NCBI GenBank assembly: GCA_025210455.1
Contig: JAOARQ010000038.1
Location: forward strand, 1-59,722
Origin: Pelagimonas sp.
Lineage (GTDB): Bacteria > Pseudomonadota > Alphaproteobacteria > Rhodobacterales > Rhodobacteraceae
Direction: 5' to 3'
Length of the DNA stretch: 59,722 nucleotides
In this document: one piece after another, positions 26,240 through 35,296 of the stretch
How the letters are laid out: every line of letters begins with the position of its first letter
Position numbering within the stretch: position 1 is the first letter of the stretch
Program-made: the position numbers and the translations under genes
Notes under the pieces: generated by a model
Told to the model about the DNA's origin: nothing
The model's input: the letters and a program-made list of their open reading frames with translations, nothing else
Databases searched by the model: none

Positions 26240-27940
26240 ATGTCTGAACTTATCAAAGTCGAAAATCTCACAATCGCCTATCCTATGGCGGATGGAGAGA
26301 TCTTTCACGCCATCGACAATTTCTCGATGACAGTGAACCGGGGTCAGATCGTGGGTGTTGTGGGCGAAAGTGGCGCTGGCAAATCCACCATAGGCAAGGC
26401 GACGCTGGGCCTGTTGGATGAAAACGCCGTGATCGATACAGGTGGTGTCCATCTGGATAATATCATGGTCTCGCATCTTGAAGAGCACGCACATGCGCAA
26501 ATTCGCGGAAACAAGGTGGGGTATATCTATCAAAACCCCATGACCGCGCTGAACCCGGTGCTGACGATCGGAGAGCAGATCATCGAGGCCATCGAAGCCA
26601 ACACCGACAAACGTGGTGTAGCCGCACGCGACTATGCGATTGACCTGTTGAAACAGGCTGAGGTGCCACTGCCAGAAGATCGGCTGGACAAATATCCCCA
26701 TCAGCTTTCTGGGGGGCTGTGCCAGCGGATCGTCTTTGCCATCGCCATTTGCGCCAAGCCGGATCTGATTATTGCGGATGAACCGACCACCGCGCTGGAT
26801 GTTACGGTGCAAAAAGCGGTGCTGGATACGCTGGTCAAGCTGACCAAACAGGAAAACATCGCGATCATTCTGATCACCCATGACATGGGTGTGGTGTCAG
26901 AAATGTGCGATTATGTTTACGTTCTGCGCCACGGCAAGCTGGTCGAATCCGGGCCGACTGAAGAGATCCTGCAAAACCCAAAACAGGCCTATAGCCGCGA
27001 ACTCATGGCGGCCATCCCACGCATTGATCACAAGGTAGAGCGTTTTGCGGTTCCCGGCGGCTTGGGTAAAGCCGCAGACAGAGAGCGCGCCATCGCCTAT
27101 CTGATGGGGCGCAAGTCTGAGGCGGGCGAGGTGGGCAAGCCCCTGTTGCAGGTGCGCAACCTGTCCAAGACCTTTGAAACAAAGGCGACTGCGCTGAAGG
27201 CGTCGACCACGTTCAAAGCCGTTTCCGATGTGAACTTTGATGTTTTCCCGGGCGAAACCATGGGTATCGTTGGTGAATCCGGGTCAGGTAAATCGACGGT
27301 TGGGCGTTTGATCCTGGGATTGCATACCCCGGACCCCGGCTTTGAGATCAGCTATCGCGGCCGTCGCATCAGCGAACTGAAAACCCGCGAAGAAAAGCTG
27401 GCGCACCGGAAATCCTTGCAGTGCATCTTTCAGGATCCTTATTCCTCGCTCAATCCCCGTATGAGCGCCGGTGAGAATATCACTTTTCCCCTCAAGGCGC
27501 ATGGGATGCTTGGCAAAGCCGAAGCCTTGCAGCTTGCCGGTGATCTGATGGAGCTGGTGGGCCTGCCGCGCGCTTCGGCGCGTAAGATGCCACATGCCTT
27601 TTCCGGTGGCGAACGCCAGCGGATTGGGATCGCCCGAGCATTGGCTTTCAGGCCTGACTTTATCTTTTGCGACGAACCCACCTCTGCATTGGATGTCACC
27701 GTGCAGGCTGAGTTGCTGAACCTGATGAAAGATCTGCAAGATCAACTGGGGCTGACGCTTTTGTTTGTGAGCCACGATCTGGCAGTGGTGCGTCAGATGT
27801 GTGACCGCGTCATGGTGATGAAATCTGGCGAGGTCGTAGAATCGGGCCCCTGTGAAAAGGTGCTGGTCAACCCTGATGAAGATTATACCAAAGGGTTGCT
27901 GGCGGCGATGCCAAGGTTTGAGTTCAGCCCGACGGGTTGA
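26240..27940 (+). CDS. Fused dual ABC ATPase (DppD-DppF type)
   Basis: A 566-residue protein joining both nucleotide-binding domains of a peptide ABC importer. The first domain has Walker A GESGAGKST (42-50), a Q-loop in YIYQNPMTALNP, the signature LSGGLCQR and Walker B LIIADEPTTALD. The second has Walker A GESGSGKST (345-353), YSSLNPRMSAGE, signature FSGGERQR and FIFCDEPTSALD. The first signature has LC in place of the usual Q/M-Q residues, a possible activity asymmetry. OppD/F-type C-terminal extensions follow each unit. The gene begins three bases after the permease stop. Fusion of D and F is common in alphaproteobacteria. Confidence 0.93.
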   Translation: MSELIKVENLTIAYPMADGEIFHAIDNFSMTVNRGQIVGVVGESGAGKSTIGKATLGLLDENAVIDTGGVHLDNIMVSHLEEHAHAQIRGNKVGYIYQNPMTALNPVLTIGEQIIEAIEANTDKRGVAARDYAIDLLKQAEVPLPEDRLDKYPHQLSGGLCQRIVFAIAICAKPDLIIADEPTTALDVTVQKAVLDTLVKLTKQENIAIILITHDMGVVSEMCDYVYVLRHGKLVESGPTEEILQNPKQAYSRELMAAIPRIDHKVERFAVPGGLGKAADRERAIAYLMGRKSEAGEVGKPLLQVRNLSKTFETKATALKASTTFKAVSDVNFDVFPGETMGIVGESGSGKSTVGRLILGLHTPDPGFEISYRGRRISELKTREEKLAHRKSLQCIFQDPYSSLNPRMSAGENITFPLKAHGMLGKAEALQLAGDLMELVGLPRASARKMPHAFSGGERQRIGIARALAFRPDFIFCDEPTSALDVTVQAELLNLMKDLQDQLGLTLLFVSHDLAVVRQMCDRVMVMKSGEVVESGPCEKVLVNPDEDYTKGLLAAMPRFEFSPTG

Positions 27941-28000
27941 GTTGAGACCGGGAAAATGGGACATAAGACCGCGTAGCGACAACAACCCGTGGCGCAAAAG

Positions 28001-28915
28001 ATGAGCGACCCATCAAACCGCATTCGAAGGCTCAAGCATATCGAAGCCTTTTCCGCTGTTGTATCAGCGGGGTCAATTTCAGGGGCGGCACGCCAGCTTG
28101 GCGTGTCGCAACCGGCGGTGAGTCAGCTGATCAAATCCCTTGAAAATGCGGTGGGCGCCCCTCTTTTTGTCCGGCGCAATGGGGCGATTTTTCCGACATC
28201 GCGGGCAGAGGAACTGCGCGAAGATGCGGTCAACCTGCTGGCCCATCTGGATCGGTTTCAGGCGCAGCTGATCAGTCGCAGCACCGGGGTTCTGTCCACG
28301 ATCCGCCTGTCAGCAAGCATCAGTATTCTGAATGAGTTGCTGCCGAAGCTGATTGGAAATCTGGCGCAGGACCTTCCGGATCTCAAGTTCTATGTCAGTT
28401 CGGTGCCACTGAATTCGATGGTTACTTCTTTGGTTCAGGGGCACATTGATTTCGCTCTGCACAGCCGTCCACTGGAGCATCCCGGTATCAGCAGCACCAA
28501 GGTCGTCAATTCCAGACAGGTCGCGATCCTGTCTCGGGATCACCCGCTGGCAAGCAAAGAACATCTGCAGCTGCGCGATTTGAACGGCTGCCGGTTTATC
28601 AGTTCAACCAAGAACGATCCTTCGTACCACGAATTCAACCTTTTGTGCCGCCAAAGCGGGATATCGGTGAACACCGTTTTTCAATCCCCTTTTTCCAGTC
28701 TGGGGATTCAGATGGTGCAGCCGATGAGGGCCGTGGCCTTTAGCAGCGAAATCATCGCCCGCTCGATCCTCACGCGCATGCCTGATCTGGTACTGCGCAA
28801 TGTGGAAGACGTGGATCTGCGCACGCCTGTTTATCTGGCATCTCCGTCTTGGCAAGACGGCACAGAAACGCAGCAGTTGATTTACAATGGTATCAAAGCT
28901 CTCGCAGAGGAATAG
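28001..28915 (+). CDS. LysR-type transcriptional regulator at the end of the ABC operon
   Basis: A 304-residue regulator: winged helix (HIEAFSAVVSAGSISGAARQ, then GVSQPAVSQLIKSLENAVG) and a substrate-binding domain. An in-frame GTG at 27989 is an alternative start. The gene lies 60 bases after the fused ATPase on the same strand, so it is probably the local regulator, perhaps acting on the divergent gap at 21.6 kb. The effector pocket contains FISSTKNDPSYHEFN, as in LysR proteins that bind amino-acid derivatives. That is only suggestive. Confidence 0.85.
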   Translation: MSDPSNRIRRLKHIEAFSAVVSAGSISGAARQLGVSQPAVSQLIKSLENAVGAPLFVRRNGAIFPTSRAEELREDAVNLLAHLDRFQAQLISRSTGVLSTIRLSASISILNELLPKLIGNLAQDLPDLKFYVSSVPLNSMVTSLVQGHIDFALHSRPLEHPGISSTKVVNSRQVAILSRDHPLASKEHLQLRDLNGCRFISSTKNDPSYHEFNLLCRQSGISVNTVFQSPFSSLGIQMVQPMRAVAFSSEIIARSILTRMPDLVLRNVEDVDLRTPVYLASPSWQDGTETQQLIYNGIKALAEE

Positions 28916-29054
28916 AAGCTGTAGTGCCCCGCAACCGTAGCTGTGTGAAAGCCCAGAGCCGGGCATTTCTTCTTCCAACCCCACCAATGGAATAGCTCAC
29001 CACAACTGCACATGCGTGGAGGCATCCATTCTACATCAGACACTTATTGGATAA

Positions 29055-29130
<76 letters not shown>

Positions 29131-29235
29131 TACCTTGTGGCATCGGTGATGCCGTGAGCGGGTGATTACGCAATGATGCCGGTGGGTTCAAGCGGAAAAA
29201 GCGCTGTTGGGCACTTTTTTCACAAATCCCCAAAT

Positions 29236-29262
29236 GAAAAAGCGCACCCGGTGGGATGCGCT
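29236..29262 (-). terminator. Intrinsic terminator of the FYDLN-acid gene
   Basis: Read on the minus strand, AGCGCATCCC pairs with CGGGTGCGCT (one mismatch) and is followed by TTTTT. It begins about 24 bases after the stop of the minus-strand gene. Confidence 0.85.
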
Positions 29263-29285
29263 CTTTGGTGTCTGTGATCTGGGGA

Positions 29286-29606
29286 TCAGGAATCGTCGTC
29301 GTCGCTGGCAACGTCTGCGATTTCATCCAGAGAGACGTTATCATCGTCTTCGTCTTCCAGAACATCATCGTCGTCCAGATCGACATCAACATCATCATCG
29401 TCCAGCAGATCGACGTCTTCGACGTTGTCCGCCTTGGCCTTGTTGGCTTTGTCTTCTGCGTCGGCTTCGATCAGGCTGCGCTTGCCTGTATCCATATTCA
29501 CGATCTCGCCGGTATAGGGGCTGACGATCGGGTCGCGGTTGAGGTCGTAAAAACGCTTACCGGTGGTTGGGCACAGGCGCTTTGTACCCCATTCTTCTTT
29601 GGGCAT
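29286..29606 (-). CDS. TIGR02300 family protein (FYDLN-acid)
   Basis: A 106-residue protein. The N-terminus MPKEEWGTKRLCPTTGKRFY carries the conserved KRxCPxxGxxFYDLN motif. Positions 60-106 are almost wholly Asp/Glu (runs such as LLDDDDVDVDLDDDD). This family is widespread in alphaproteobacteria and its role is unknown. The single Cys plus conserved Arg/Lys head may bind RNA, ribosomes or metal, with the acidic tail as a nucleic-acid mimic. That idea is speculation. It has its own terminator and precedes the tRNA-Ala gene. Confidence 0.9.
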   Translation of the reverse strand: MPKEEWGTKRLCPTTGKRFYDLNRDPIVSPYTGEIVNMDTGKRSLIEADAEDKANKAKADNVEDVDLLDDDDVDVDLDDDDVLEDEDDDNVSLDEIADVASDDDDS

Positions 29607-29711
29607 GGGAGATCCCCTTCAACTCGTGGTCATGTCGACAATCTGCGCCAACTGCCATAACACGAGGATCATGTCAAAGCCTTTGATGCAAACGATGTGG
29701 TCCTCACCGAT

Positions 29712-30404
29712 ATGAGCCAAATAAACCTTCCGGGCAACCCTCCGATTGCGGTGAACCTGCGGCGTTCTGCGCGGGCGCGGCGGTTGTCGCTGCGAATCTC
29801 TTCTTTGGATGGGCGGGTGACGCTGACCTTGCCGAATGCGGTGTCCGAACGTGAAGGACTGGCTTTTCTTAAAGACAAGGAAAACTGGCTGCGCGGGCAT
29901 CTGTCGAAACAGTCTGCGCAGGTCACTGTGGCACTGGGGGCAGAAATTCCTGTTGAAGGAGAGCTGGTGACCCTGTGTCAGGGCGACGGGCGTTCTGTCA
30001 GGCTGGATGGAACGCGCCTTTTGGTGCCGGGCAGCCCGGATCAGGTGGCGTCGCGGGTCAAAGGTTGGCTGCGCGCGCGCGCGAGGGATCGGCTGGCAGA
30101 TATGTCGGATTACTTTTCGGACAAGCTGGGGCGGCCCTATACCAAGCTGACGCTGCGCGATACGCGGTCGCGCTGGGGATCTTGCACGGCAGATGGCGGG
30201 CTGATGTATTCTTGGCGGCTGATTCTCGCCTGGCCCGAAGTACTAGACTATGTGGCCGCCCATGAGGTGGCACATCTGCGCCATATGAATCACTCCAAGG
30301 CGTTTTGGGATGAGGTTGAACGGCTCTATGGAGACTGGCGCAGTCCACGCAAATGGCTGCGCGATCACGGCAATGAGCTGCACCGCTTTCGCTTTGATGA
30401 TTGA
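29712..30404 (+). CDS. YgjP-like M48-related metallopeptidase (DUF45/SprT-like)
   Basis: A 230-residue predicted zinc metallopeptidase of the YgjP family. The active-site helix reads AAHEVAHLRHMNHSKAFWDE, with HEVAH as HExxH and a third ligand His in MNHSKAFW. The upstream segment SRWGSCTADGGLMYSWRLIL is the usual WGSC motif. The N-terminal arginine-rich part (NLRRSARARRLSLRIS) is typical too. The ATG at 29712 is chosen over the GTG at 29697. It is a stand-alone gene between the FYDLN protein and a GntR regulator. The biological substrate of the family is not known. Confidence 0.88.
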   Translation: MSQINLPGNPPIAVNLRRSARARRLSLRISSLDGRVTLTLPNAVSEREGLAFLKDKENWLRGHLSKQSAQVTVALGAEIPVEGELVTLCQGDGRSVRLDGTRLLVPGSPDQVASRVKGWLRARARDRLADMSDYFSDKLGRPYTKLTLRDTRSRWGSCTADGGLMYSWRLILAWPEVLDYVAAHEVAHLRHMNHSKAFWDEVERLYGDWRSPRKWLRDHGNELHRFRFDD

Positions 30405-30434
30405 CGCGGGCAAGCATTGTGATCACATAGGCGG

Positions 30435-31085
30435 ATGCAAGCGGTACCAAGACAATCCGAAATCACCACCTCGGCGCATGATCGCGTGTATCGCGGGCTA
30501 CGCACCCGGATCATGCATGGGCAAATGGGGCCGGGGCAGCCTCTGACGCTGCGCGGCATTGGGCGCGAATTCGAAGTGTCGATGACGCCTGCGCGCGAAG
30601 CGGTGAACCGTCTGGTTGCGGAAGGGGCGCTGCAAATGTCCAGCTCTGGGCGGGTGTCCACGCCGGAACTGTCGAACGACCGGATCGAAGAACTGGCGGC
30701 CTTGCGGGCCCTGCTAGAGGTCGAACTGGCGTCGCGGGCGCTGCCACGGGCGCATATGGCGCTGATTGAACGTCTTCAGACCATCAACGGTGCAATTGCC
30801 GATGTAGTCAGCAATCGCGACGCGGTGGGGTATATTCGCACCAATCTGGAGTTTCACCGCACGCTATATCTGCGCGCGCAGGCCCCGGCGATGCTGGCCA
30901 TGGCCGAAACTGTCTGGTTGCAGCTGGGGCCAACCATGCGCGCGCTTTATGGGCGGCTGCGGCGCACCGAAGCCCCGCAATACCATCGCCTGATCATTGC
31001 TGCGCTAAAGGCCGGGGATGAACCCGGCCTGCGTTTGGCAGTGCGCACGGATGTGACGCAGGGGCTGAAACTGATTGCGGCTTAG
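30435..31085 (+). CDS. GntR-family (FadR/FCD subfamily) transcriptional regulator
   Basis: A 216-residue regulator. A winged helix-turn-helix (VYRGLRTRIMHGQMGPGQPL, then LRGIGREFEVSMTPAREAVNRL) is followed by an all-helical FCD effector domain (ELAALRALLEVELASRAL, and NLEFHRTLYLRAQAPAML with a metal-ligand-like His). FCD regulators usually bind small carboxylates. The start ATG is at 30435. The gene is 30 bases after the metallopeptidase on the same strand and overlaps the thioredoxin gene tail-to-tail by four bases. No target gene is evident. Confidence 0.88.
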   Translation: MQAVPRQSEITTSAHDRVYRGLRTRIMHGQMGPGQPLTLRGIGREFEVSMTPAREAVNRLVAEGALQMSSSGRVSTPELSNDRIEELAALRALLEVELASRALPRAHMALIERLQTINGAIADVVSNRDAVGYIRTNLEFHRTLYLRAQAPAMLAMAETVWLQLGPTMRALYGRLRRTEAPQYHRLIIAALKAGDEPGLRLAVRTDVTQGLKLIAA

Positions 31086-31483
31086 GCGTTCAGCGCCGCA
31101 TCCATCAGGGCTTTGATCTGCTTTCTGCTGGTCTGCGCCACCAAACGACCCAGTTCCTGATCGCCTTTCAGGGCCACCAATGTTGAACGACGCGGAATGC
31201 GCAGTTCTTTTGACAGCTCTGATTTGCTGTATTGATCCCAATCTACATTGATGAAGACAATCTTTTCTTCATAAGCGGGATTGTTGGATTTCAACGCGTT
31301 GATCACCCGTTCCTGAGCGGCACATGTGGTGCACCAGCTGGTTTTAAAATCCAGAAAGACAGTATCACCTTTGGCAAGGTGTTCCTTGACCAGACCGGGC
31401 GCATAGTTTGTTGCTGCTGAGGCAGCGAAGGGCAGGGCCGCTGCGGCACCGGCGGTGAGGGTCAGAAAGTGACGACGATCCAT
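31082..31483 (-). CDS. Exported thioredoxin-like protein (CTTC)
   Basis: A 133-residue thioredoxin-fold protein. The N-terminus MDRRHFLTLTAGAAAALPFA has a twin-arginine start, so Tat or Sec export is likely. The active site is W50-C51-T-T-C54 in FKTSWCTTCAAQ. The fold continues with VFINVDWDQY, and a cis-Pro-like turn is seen at RIPRRSTLVALKG. It lies 18 bases downstream of the ccdA-like gene in one operon. Together they resemble SoxW/SoxV or a split DsbD: the membrane protein passes electrons to this periplasmic thioredoxin. The final acceptor is unknown. Confidence 0.85.
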   Translation of the reverse strand: MDRRHFLTLTAGAAAALPFAASAATNYAPGLVKEHLAKGDTVFLDFKTSWCTTCAAQERVINALKSNNPAYEEKIVFINVDWDQYSKSELSKELRIPRRSTLVALKGDQELGRLVAQTSRKQIKALMDAALNA

Positions 31484-31501
31484 TGGAAAGCTCCTTTTGG
31501 G

Positions 31502-32215
31502 TTATAGCGCGACAGACAGATCCGTCAGCCAGGCTGGCAGGGTCATGATCAGCCAGGCTTCGATCATATGGTGAAGGTTAAAGAACAGGGCCAGACCCAC
31601 AGCGACAAAGGTCACCCCAAGGATCGGTCGGGCACGGGTGGCAAGGCTGCGCAGCTGCGCGTTGTACTTTCCGATCGCGCCGCGGGTGCCATAGGCCAGC
31701 CCCAAAATCAGGGTTGAGACACCAAAGGCAAAGAAGATCATGATCAGCGCCGCGCGCCCCAGATCTTCGCCCTGTGAGGCCAGCGCTATGGCGCCGCCCA
31801 GTGTGGGGCCGATGCAGGGGCTCCAGACCGCGCCCAGCAGCAGGCCGCCCAGAAACTGCCCACGCAGGCCAGATCGGTCGACATTGTCCAGCTGCGCATC
31901 CGCGCTGGACGCCATACCAGAGGTGGCTTTGCTGAGTAAGTTGCCTGCGCCGGGCAGCAAAAGCGCCAGCCCAAACAGCACCATCAATACCGCGCCTGCC
32001 TTGGCGATCATATCGAGATCAAGGCCGATGGCGTGGCCAAAGGCGGTTACCCCCAGCCCCACAGCCACAAAAGACAGGCTAAGGCCAGCCGCCATGGCAA
32101 CCGGGCCCCAGCGGCTGGCTTGCAGCGCGGTGGCAATCACGATGGGTAAAACCGGCACAACGCAGGGGTTGATCAAAGTGAGCAACCCGGCCCCATATGC
32201 AAAGATAAATTCCAT
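31502..32215 (-). CDS. CcdA/DsbD-family membrane thiol transporter
   Basis: A 237-residue membrane protein with six helices. It has the two redox cysteines of the family: one in LLTLINPCVVPVLPI and one in GAVWSPCIGPTLGG. These carry reducing equivalents from cytosolic thioredoxin across the inner membrane. It is encoded first in a two-gene operon with the exported thioredoxin. Cytochrome c maturation genes are not in the window, so the pathway fed is open: cytochrome c, peroxide defence or another periplasmic thiol protein. Confidence 0.88.
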   Translation of the reverse strand: MEFIFAYGAGLLTLINPCVVPVLPIVIATALQASRWGPVAMAAGLSLSFVAVGLGVTAFGHAIGLDLDMIAKAGAVLMVLFGLALLLPGAGNLLSKATSGMASSADAQLDNVDRSGLRGQFLGGLLLGAVWSPCIGPTLGGAIALASQGEDLGRAALIMIFFAFGVSTLILGLAYGTRGAIGKYNAQLRSLATRARPILGVTFVAVGLALFFNLHHMIEAWLIMTLPAWLTDLSVAL

Positions 32216-32371
32216 GCCAAAGATATGACCAAGATTTTGACGCCTGTCACCAAACGAAGGCCTGACAGGGGATCACAGAGACGTGGGGTTTGTTTCCGGG
32301 CTGGGGTGCAAAATGACTGCATTTTGACCCGGGGCAATGGTATCCTTTCAGAAACAAAAGGATAGAATGCA

Positions 32372-32716
32372 ATGTCAGATGACTATCTGGACCTGATCAG
32401 AGCTGAGGCGCAGCGCGCCATGAGGCTTTCACAGCAGGCGGCTGAGGGCACGTTGGATGGGCGTCCTGTCCCATCATTTGAAGGTGATCTGTCAGGGGCG
32501 ATCCGCGCCGCGTTTCAGGATCATGCGCAGCGGCTGGCGCATATCGCCAACCTGATTGATGGTCTGCCCAGTATTGACAGTATCAGCCATGGGCAGGCCA
32601 TCGCAGAAGATTTCTTTAAGAACCCCGTGCAGCGTGGTCAGCGGGTAACTTACAAAAACGATGACCCACAGAACCCCGCGTTTCCAGAGGTGCGCAGCGG
32701 CTCCAAAACGACTTAG
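32372..32716 (+). CDS. Conserved-looking small hypothetical protein
   Basis: A 114-residue acidic soluble protein. It has no signal peptide and no motif I know. Residues 1-70 look helical ([20 protein letters not shown], then [16 protein letters not shown]). The tail is polar and probably disordered. A start ATG at 32372 follows AAAGGA. The codon usage fits its neighbours, so it is likely a real gene. Its end overlaps the accA end by four bases tail-to-tail. Confidence 0.7.
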   Translation: MSDDYLDLIRAEAQRAMRLSQQAAEGTLDGRPVPSFEGDLSGAIRAAFQDHAQRLAHIANLIDGLPSIDSISHGQAIAEDFFKNPVQRGQRVTYKNDDPQNPAFPEVRSGSKTT

Positions 32717-33675
32717 GCCGCCAGCCCCTTAGAGCCAAGATCAAGGAACTTCTGGCGACGATCCTGAATCAGATCGTTGCCGGATTTCCCATCCATGTCT
32801 TTCAGCATTGCCGCAATTGTGCGGCCAACGGCGGTGATGGTGGCGTCGCGGTCACGATGGGCGCCGCCCATCGGTTCGCTGATCACGCGGTCGCAAACGC
32901 CCAGCTTGTACAGATCCTGTGCCGTCAGGCGCAGAGCTTCGGCGGCTTCGCGCATCTTGTCGGAATCTTTCCACAGGATCGATGCGCACCCTTCGGGCGA
33001 GATCACGGAATAGACCGAGTGTTCCAGCATTGCGACGCGATTCGCCGTGGCAAAGGCCACAGCCCCGCCAGACCCACCTTCGCCGATCACGACAGAGACC
33101 AGCGGCACGCCGATTTGCAGGCATTTTTCAGTTGAACGCGCGATGGCCTCGGACTGGCCACGCTCTTCTGCGCCTTTGCCGGGATAGGCACCAGGGGTGT
33201 CGATCAGGGTGATGACCGGCAGGCCAAAGCGGTCGGCCATGTCCATCAGGCGCACGGCCTTGCGATAGCCTTCGGGGCGGGCCATGCCAAAATTGCGATC
33301 CAGACGCGATTGGGTATCATGCCCTTTTTCGTGCCCCAGAACCACCACCGGCATATCGTTGAAACGGGCGATGCCGCCCATAACCGCATGATCATCCGCG
33401 AAATTTCTGTCCCCGGCCAGCGGGGTGAACTCGGTGAACAAAGCATCAACATAGTCTTTGCAATGCGGGCGTTCCGGGTGCCGTGCCACCTGACATTTCC
33501 GCCATGGGGTCAGTTTGGAATATAGGTCTTTGAGAAGATCATCCGCCTTGCGATCTAGCGCGGCGGCTTCTTCTTCAATATCCATCTCGTCATTGCCGCG
33601 CGCCATGGCCCGCAGTTCTTCCGCCTTGCCTTCGATTTCGGCCAGTGGTTTTTCGAAGTCGAGATAGTTTGTCAT
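32713..33675 (-). CDS. accA: Acetyl-CoA carboxylase carboxyltransferase subunit alpha
   Basis: A 320-residue AccA, which with AccD moves the carboxyl group from biotin to acetyl-CoA, the first step of fatty-acid synthesis. Marks include the start [98 protein letters not shown], and the oxyanion region [12 protein letters not shown] with [12 protein letters not shown]. Full length for the family. It is transcribed alone. Confidence 0.97.
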   Translation of the reverse strand: MTNYLDFEKPLAEIEGKAEELRAMARGNDEMDIEEEAAALDRKADDLLKDLYSKLTPWRKCQVARHPERPHCKDYVDALFTEFTPLAGDRNFADDHAVMGGIARFNDMPVVVLGHEKGHDTQSRLDRNFGMARPEGYRKAVRLMDMADRFGLPVITLIDTPGAYPGKGAEERGQSEAIARSTEKCLQIGVPLVSVVIGEGGSGGAVAFATANRVAMLEHSVYSVISPEGCASILWKDSDKMREAAEALRLTAQDLYKLGVCDRVISEPMGGAHRDRDATITAVGRTIAAMLKDMDGKSGNDLIQDRRQKFLDLGSKGLAA

Positions 33676-33792
33676 TCCGGCACGTCTCCTTGCATCTGGG
33701 GTTATATGGCGTGGCTTTGCCCGGGATGCAACAAAGCAAGATTAATGCATTTGCTTGTGACAGTGTCCGCCCTGAAAGGTAAGGGGAAAACC

Positions 33793-34620
33793 ATGCACTA
33801 CCAAGACCGTCTGCACCGGGTACTGACCTATGTGTTCGAGAATCCCGGCGAGGATCTGAGCCTTGATCGTCTGGCGGATATCGCGGCGATGTCACGGTTT
33901 CACTGGCACCGGGTGTTTCATGCCATGACCGGTGAAACCTGCGCGCAGATGGTGCGCCGGGTGCGGTTACATGCGGCGGCGGGGCGGCTGGTGCGCGAAA
34001 GCACGGCGGTGGACAAGATCGCGCGCGATTGCGGCTATCCCAATCCTCGCAGCTTTGCGCAGGCCTTCCGGCAGTCTTATGGGATGACCCCCGCAGCCTT
34101 TCGAAAGAGTGGAAAATTCGCAGCCCCTGCGCTGCATCTGGCGAAAGGAAAGACCAAGATGTTCCCCGTAGACATACGCCCTATGGAAGATCGCAAACTG
34201 ATCGGCCTGCCCCATGAAGGGGCCTATATGCAGATCGGTCAAAGCTTTGAAAAGACGTGGATTATTATTGCTCAGAACAATCTGTTCGCTCAGATGGGCG
34301 CGGCGATGGCTGTCTATTATCACAACCCCGATGTGACGCCTGAGGCAGAGCTGCGCAGCTTTGCCGGGGCTGAGTGGCGCGGTGAAGCGGTGCCAGAGGG
34401 GCTTGAGGCGCGGAAACTGGCCGGGGGGAAGACCGCTGTGCTGACCTATAAAGGGCCCTATGCGATGATCAAATCGGGCTATGATCAGCTCTTTGGGGAA
34501 TGGTTGCCGCAGTCCGGCGAAGAGCCAGCGGATGCGCCGTGCTATGAGATCTATCTGAATGATCCGCGCAGCACAGCGCCCGAAGATTTGCTGACAGAAA
34601 TCTGCCTGCCTTTGAAGTAA
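33793..34620 (+). CDS. AraC-family regulator with GyrI-like effector domain
   Basis: A 275-residue Rob/SoxS-like regulator. Residues 1-105 are an AraC DNA-binding domain placed at the N-terminus (LSLDRLADIAAMSRFHWHRV, then VDKIARDCGYPNPRSFAQAF). Residues about 120-275 are a GyrI-like domain that binds small, often cationic or lipophilic molecules (VDIRPMEDRKLIGLPHEG, ending EIYLNDPRSTAPEDLLTEIC). Such proteins commonly control multidrug or stress genes. The ATG at 33793 after AAGGGGAAAA is preferred to the open frame from 33706. A LysE-family exporter gene converges on it. Confidence 0.9.
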   Translation: MHYQDRLHRVLTYVFENPGEDLSLDRLADIAAMSRFHWHRVFHAMTGETCAQMVRRVRLHAAAGRLVRESTAVDKIARDCGYPNPRSFAQAFRQSYGMTPAAFRKSGKFAAPALHLAKGKTKMFPVDIRPMEDRKLIGLPHEGAYMQIGQSFEKTWIIIAQNNLFAQMGAAMAVYYHNPDVTPEAELRSFAGAEWRGEAVPEGLEARKLAGGKTAVLTYKGPYAMIKSGYDQLFGEWLPQSGEEPADAPCYEIYLNDPRSTAPEDLLTEICLPLK

Positions 34621-34630
34621 GGTTTGGGGG

Positions 34631-35224
34631 CTATCCGAACAGAACAGGGATCATGGAGGCGATCAGTAGCGTTGCCATGATCCAATTGAAAACACGTAGT
34701 TTTCTGGTGTCGGACAGCAGGCGGCGCACCCCGGTGCCAAGGGTTGTCCAGGTTGTTGCGGAAATCATGCCGATGGTGGCGAACAGCCCCGAAACCCATA
34801 AGATCGCCATAAGATCGCGGCCCGGGGCATACAGGGTGATCGCCCCCAGCGCCATGGACCAGGCCTTTGGGTTGACCCATTGAAAGGCGGCAGCCTGCAA
34901 AAATGTCAGGGGTCTTGCGTCGGATGTGACCTCTTTCGGGGGGGTAGAATTGGCGATTTTCCAGCCCAGATAGAGGATGTAAATCACCGAGGCGATTTTG
35001 AGGATGGTGTAGGAAAGCGGCCATAAATCAAACAGTTGCATGACGCCCAGCCCGACCGGGATGATCATCAGTGGAAAGCCGAGCGCGACGCCCAGAAGGT
35101 GCGGAATGGACCGCCGCAGGCCAAAGTTCGCACCCGATGCCATTAGCATCAGGTTATTGGGCCCGGGGGTGAACAGGGTGCCTGCGCAGAACAGGGCCAA
35201 AGCAAATAGAAGATCGAATGTCAT
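34631..35224 (-). CDS. LysE-family exporter
   Basis: A 197-residue, six-helix inner-membrane exporter of the LysE/RhtB family (amino acids or related metabolites). The signature LFTPGPNNLMLMASGANFG and later FQWVNPKAWSMALGAI are both characteristic. The ATG at 35224 is chosen. The frame runs further upstream but loses membrane character. The divergent Lrp/AsnC gene just 72 bases away is a classic arrangement in which the Lrp protein senses an amino acid and induces its export. Confidence 0.92.
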   Translation of the reverse strand: MTFDLLFALALFCAGTLFTPGPNNLMLMASGANFGLRRSIPHLLGVALGFPLMIIPVGLGVMQLFDLWPLSYTILKIASVIYILYLGWKIANSTPPKEVTSDARPLTFLQAAAFQWVNPKAWSMALGAITLYAPGRDLMAILWVSGLFATIGMISATTWTTLGTGVRRLLSDTRKLRVFNWIMATLLIASMIPVLFG

Positions 35225-35296
35225 GGCGCAATAATTGCGCTGATTTGGTGAAGAGAAATTGCAAAATGCAGCGTCTGGGGTGTATTTGTGCAATCC

